Below, in pieces: positions 62,427 to 64,000 of a DNA stretch of 64,000 bases. The position numbers were made by a program, and so were the translations under genes. The stretch is from Gordonia neofelifaecis NRRL B-59395 (lineage in GTDB: Bacteria > Actinomycetota > Actinomycetes > Mycobacteriales > Mycobacteriaceae). Every line of letters begins with the position of its first letter. Within the stretch, counting starts at the first letter, position 1. The notes under the pieces were generated by a model, which searched no databases, was not told where the DNA came from, and saw nothing but the letters and a program-made list of their open reading frames with translations. The stretch covers positions 62,001 through 126,000 of the forward strand of contig NZ_AEUD01000004.1 in the NCBI RefSeq assembly GCF_000192435.1, given 5' to 3'.

Positions 62427-64000
62427 GCTCCGGCGACGAGAAGCCCGACGTCGCCGAGACCGTCGACGACACGTCGGCCGAGACAGAGTCCGCGCCCGGA
62501 GGGGGGACTGCTCTCGATGAGTCCGAGTCGGCTTCCGGCGAGTCCGCGGAATCGGAGCCGACCGACCGCGATCCCCGCCGGTCCGCTCGGCGGGGCCGTG
62601 GCCGTACCGGACGCCGGGACCGCCGCCGGCCCGCTGCGCCGACTGCGGACCCGCTCCACCGGCTCCGCGTGATCCGGGCGTCGGACGTGAAGTCCGGTGG
62701 GACGTTCCTCGTCAACGGCGTCCGGAATCTGCTTGCGCGGCCGCTGACGTCGTTCCATCTGATCGTCTCGATCACGGTGATCCTGGTGGCGCTCGGCCTG
62801 ATGATGGTCCTGTCCGCATCAGCCGTCGAGGGCTACGCCAAGGACGGGTCCGCGTACGGAATGTTCACCACGCAGGTGATGTTCGTGTCGCTGGGTCTGG
62901 TGCTCTTCTACGTCGCGGTGCGGATGCCGGTGCGGACCATTCAGAAGGCGTCGTTGCCGATTCTGCTGATCTCAGTGGTCCTGCTCATCCTCGTCATGAT
63001 CCCGGGGCTCGGCGTCGCGGGCGGCGGCGCGCGGCGCTGGCTGTCGTTCGGCGGCCTCACCCTCCAGCCGTCCGAGCTGGCCAAGGCGGCGTTGTGCATG
63101 TGGGGAGCCGCCGTGCTCTCGACGCGTGACCCGAGGACGTCGAGCACCCGGGATCTGATCTTCCCGCTGATCCCGGTCGCCTTCGGTGTCGCGTTCCTGG
63201 TGATCATCGAGCCCAATCAGTCCACCACGATGATTCTCGGCATGATCGTGGCGACGCTGCTGTGGTTCGGCGGTCTGCCGGGGCGGTTCTTCGCCGCTTT
63301 CGGCGTGGTCTTCGCGATCGCAGGTGTCGCGCTGGCGTTCGCCGAGTCCTACCGCGCGGCGCGCATCTTCAGCTTCCTGGGCCGTGACGCAGATCCGCTG
63401 GGCGCCGACTACCAGCCGAATCAGGCGAAGTTCGCGCTCGCCGACGGCGGGCTGTTCGGCAAGGGGCTGGGGCAGAGCACCGCGAAATGGAACTACCTGC
63501 CGAACGCGCACAACGACTTCATCTTCGCGATCATCGGCGAGGAGCTCGGCCTGGTCGGTGGAATCATCGTCCTCTGCCTGTACCTGCTGCTCGGTTATGT
63601 CGGCATGCGTATCGCGCGCCGATCGGTGGATCCGTTCCTGCGCCTGATGTCGGCCACCATCACGGTGCTGTTCCTGATGCAGGCGTTCATCAACATCGGC
63701 TACGTGGTCGGGATTCTGCCGGTCACCGGCATTCAGCTGCCGATCCTGTCCTACGGCGGCACTTCGGCGCTGACGATGCTCGCCATGCTCGGGCTGTTGG
63801 CCAATGCCGCGCGTCACGAACCGGACGCGGTCGCCGCCCTGGCCGGGCCGGCGCCGAAGGGGCTGTCGCGACTCCTGCGACTGCCGCGGCCCGAGGCCTA
63901 CCGCTCCGCGAGACAGCCGGACCGAAGGCGAGCGTCGTCGGCGACGTCGGGCAGGCGGCCGGCACCGGTGCGCGGGCCGTCCGCGGGCGGTCGACGCGAA
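62423..64000 (+). CDS. ftsW: Lipid II polymerase FtsW (partial at 3' end)
   Basis: SEDS-family glycosyltransferase of the divisome, partner of FtsI. The ATG at 62423 overlaps the murD stop. The first about 95 residues are a disordered Glu/Ser- then Arg-rich cytosolic tail. Ten or so helices follow, starting TSFHLIVSITVILVALGLMM. SEDS motifs are LQPSELAKAAL, IEPNQSTTMIL (GEPDxG equivalent), ALADGGLFGKGLGQS and the NDFIFAIIGEELG stretch; GIQLPILSYGGTSALTML is near the end. The frame is still open at base 64000 in an Arg-rich tail, so the C-terminus is missing. murG and murC should follow. Confidence 0.95.
   Translation, partial: MSSGDEKPDVAETVDDTSAETESAPGGGTALDESESASGESAESEPTDRDPRRSARRGRGRTGRRDRRRPAAPTADPLHRLRVIRASDVKSGGTFLVNGVRNLLARPLTSFHLIVSITVILVALGLMMVLSASAVEGYAKDGSAYGMFTTQVMFVSLGLVLFYVAVRMPVRTIQKASLPILLISVVLLILVMIPGLGVAGGGARRWLSFGGLTLQPSELAKAALCMWGAAVLSTRDPRTSSTRDLIFPLIPVAFGVAFLVIIEPNQSTTMILGMIVATLLWFGGLPGRFFAAFGVVFAIAGVALAFAESYRAARIFSFLGRDADPLGADYQPNQAKFALADGGLFGKGLGQSTAKWNYLPNAHNDFIFAIIGEELGLVGGIIVLCLYLLLGYVGMRIARRSVDPFLRLMSATITVLFLMQAFINIGYVVGILPVTGIQLPILSYGGTSALTMLAMLGLLANAARHEPDAVAALAGPAPKGLSRLLRLPRPEAYRSARQPDRRRASSATSGRRPAPVRGPSAGGRRE

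Overview
The window is very GC-rich actinobacterial DNA. Gene content and order follow the Mycobacterium tuberculosis block from about Rv2215 (sucB/dlaT) to Rv2154c (ftsW). Marker genes of mycolic-acid bacteria are present: adoK, pimB', mptA, an Rv2181-like GT87 mannosyltransferase, RNase AS, ripC, pknL with an Rv2175c-like partner, lppM, and a supercomplex-type bcc-aa3 oxidase. The best guess is Gordonia or a close relative in the Mycobacteriales. Genus is an inference from memory of gene order, not from a search.

Layout. 1-9.3 kb: sucB (C-terminus off the left edge), pepA, gcvT, ilvE, a secreted hypothetical protein, and a cobalamin group (cobS, a fused cobU-cobT, DUF3043). 9.4-14.2 kb: glycerate kinase, erpA-like Fe-S protein, adenosine kinase, asnB. 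14.5-21.8 kb: respiratory block, ctaC-ctaF on the plus strand facing qcrB-qcrA-qcrC-ctaE on the minus strand. Between the two halves lies about 1.1 kb of non-coding palindromic repeats. 22-27 kb: trpD, an AraC regulator, a VOC protein, a stand-alone Lrp ligand-binding domain, and an exonuclease/GIY-YIG protein. 27.2-34 kb: cell-envelope block (c-di-AMP riboswitch, two NlpC/P60 hydrolases, an HExxH lipoprotein, pimB', fadD15). 34-43.6 kb: Rv2186c- and Rv2185c-like proteins, an ArsA-like protein, ROK kinase, acyltransferase, GT87, RNase AS, aroG, pknL. 43.6-48.6 kb: a carotenoid operon idsA-crtI-mptA-crtB with the lipomannan mannosyltransferase embedded in it. 48.7-52.7 kb: metF, lppM, GNAT, HEPN, DUF3040. 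53-64 kb: the dcw division/cell-wall cluster, mraZ-rsmH-ftsL-ftsI-murE-mraY-murD-ftsW, with the last gene cut by the right edge.

Points needing attention. (1) The murF position is occupied only by a diverged MurF C-terminal domain fused in frame to MurE, so no intact murF is present in the cluster. (2) The ctaF/qcrB gap holds an array of near-palindromes with a compensatory base-pair change. (3) qcrC is split by a +1 frame change between its membrane anchor and first heme site. (4) mptA has no stop until deep inside crtB, an overlap of about 0.8 kb. (5) Upstream of mraZ there are four TGG boxes at exact 10-nt period, plus a distal inverted array of the same motif. (6) An SOS-box-like site lies between the GNAT and HEPN genes. 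Many genes have a TANNNT element 6-8 nt before the start codon, which suggests frequent leaderless transcription. No tRNA, rRNA, CRISPR array or insertion sequence was seen.
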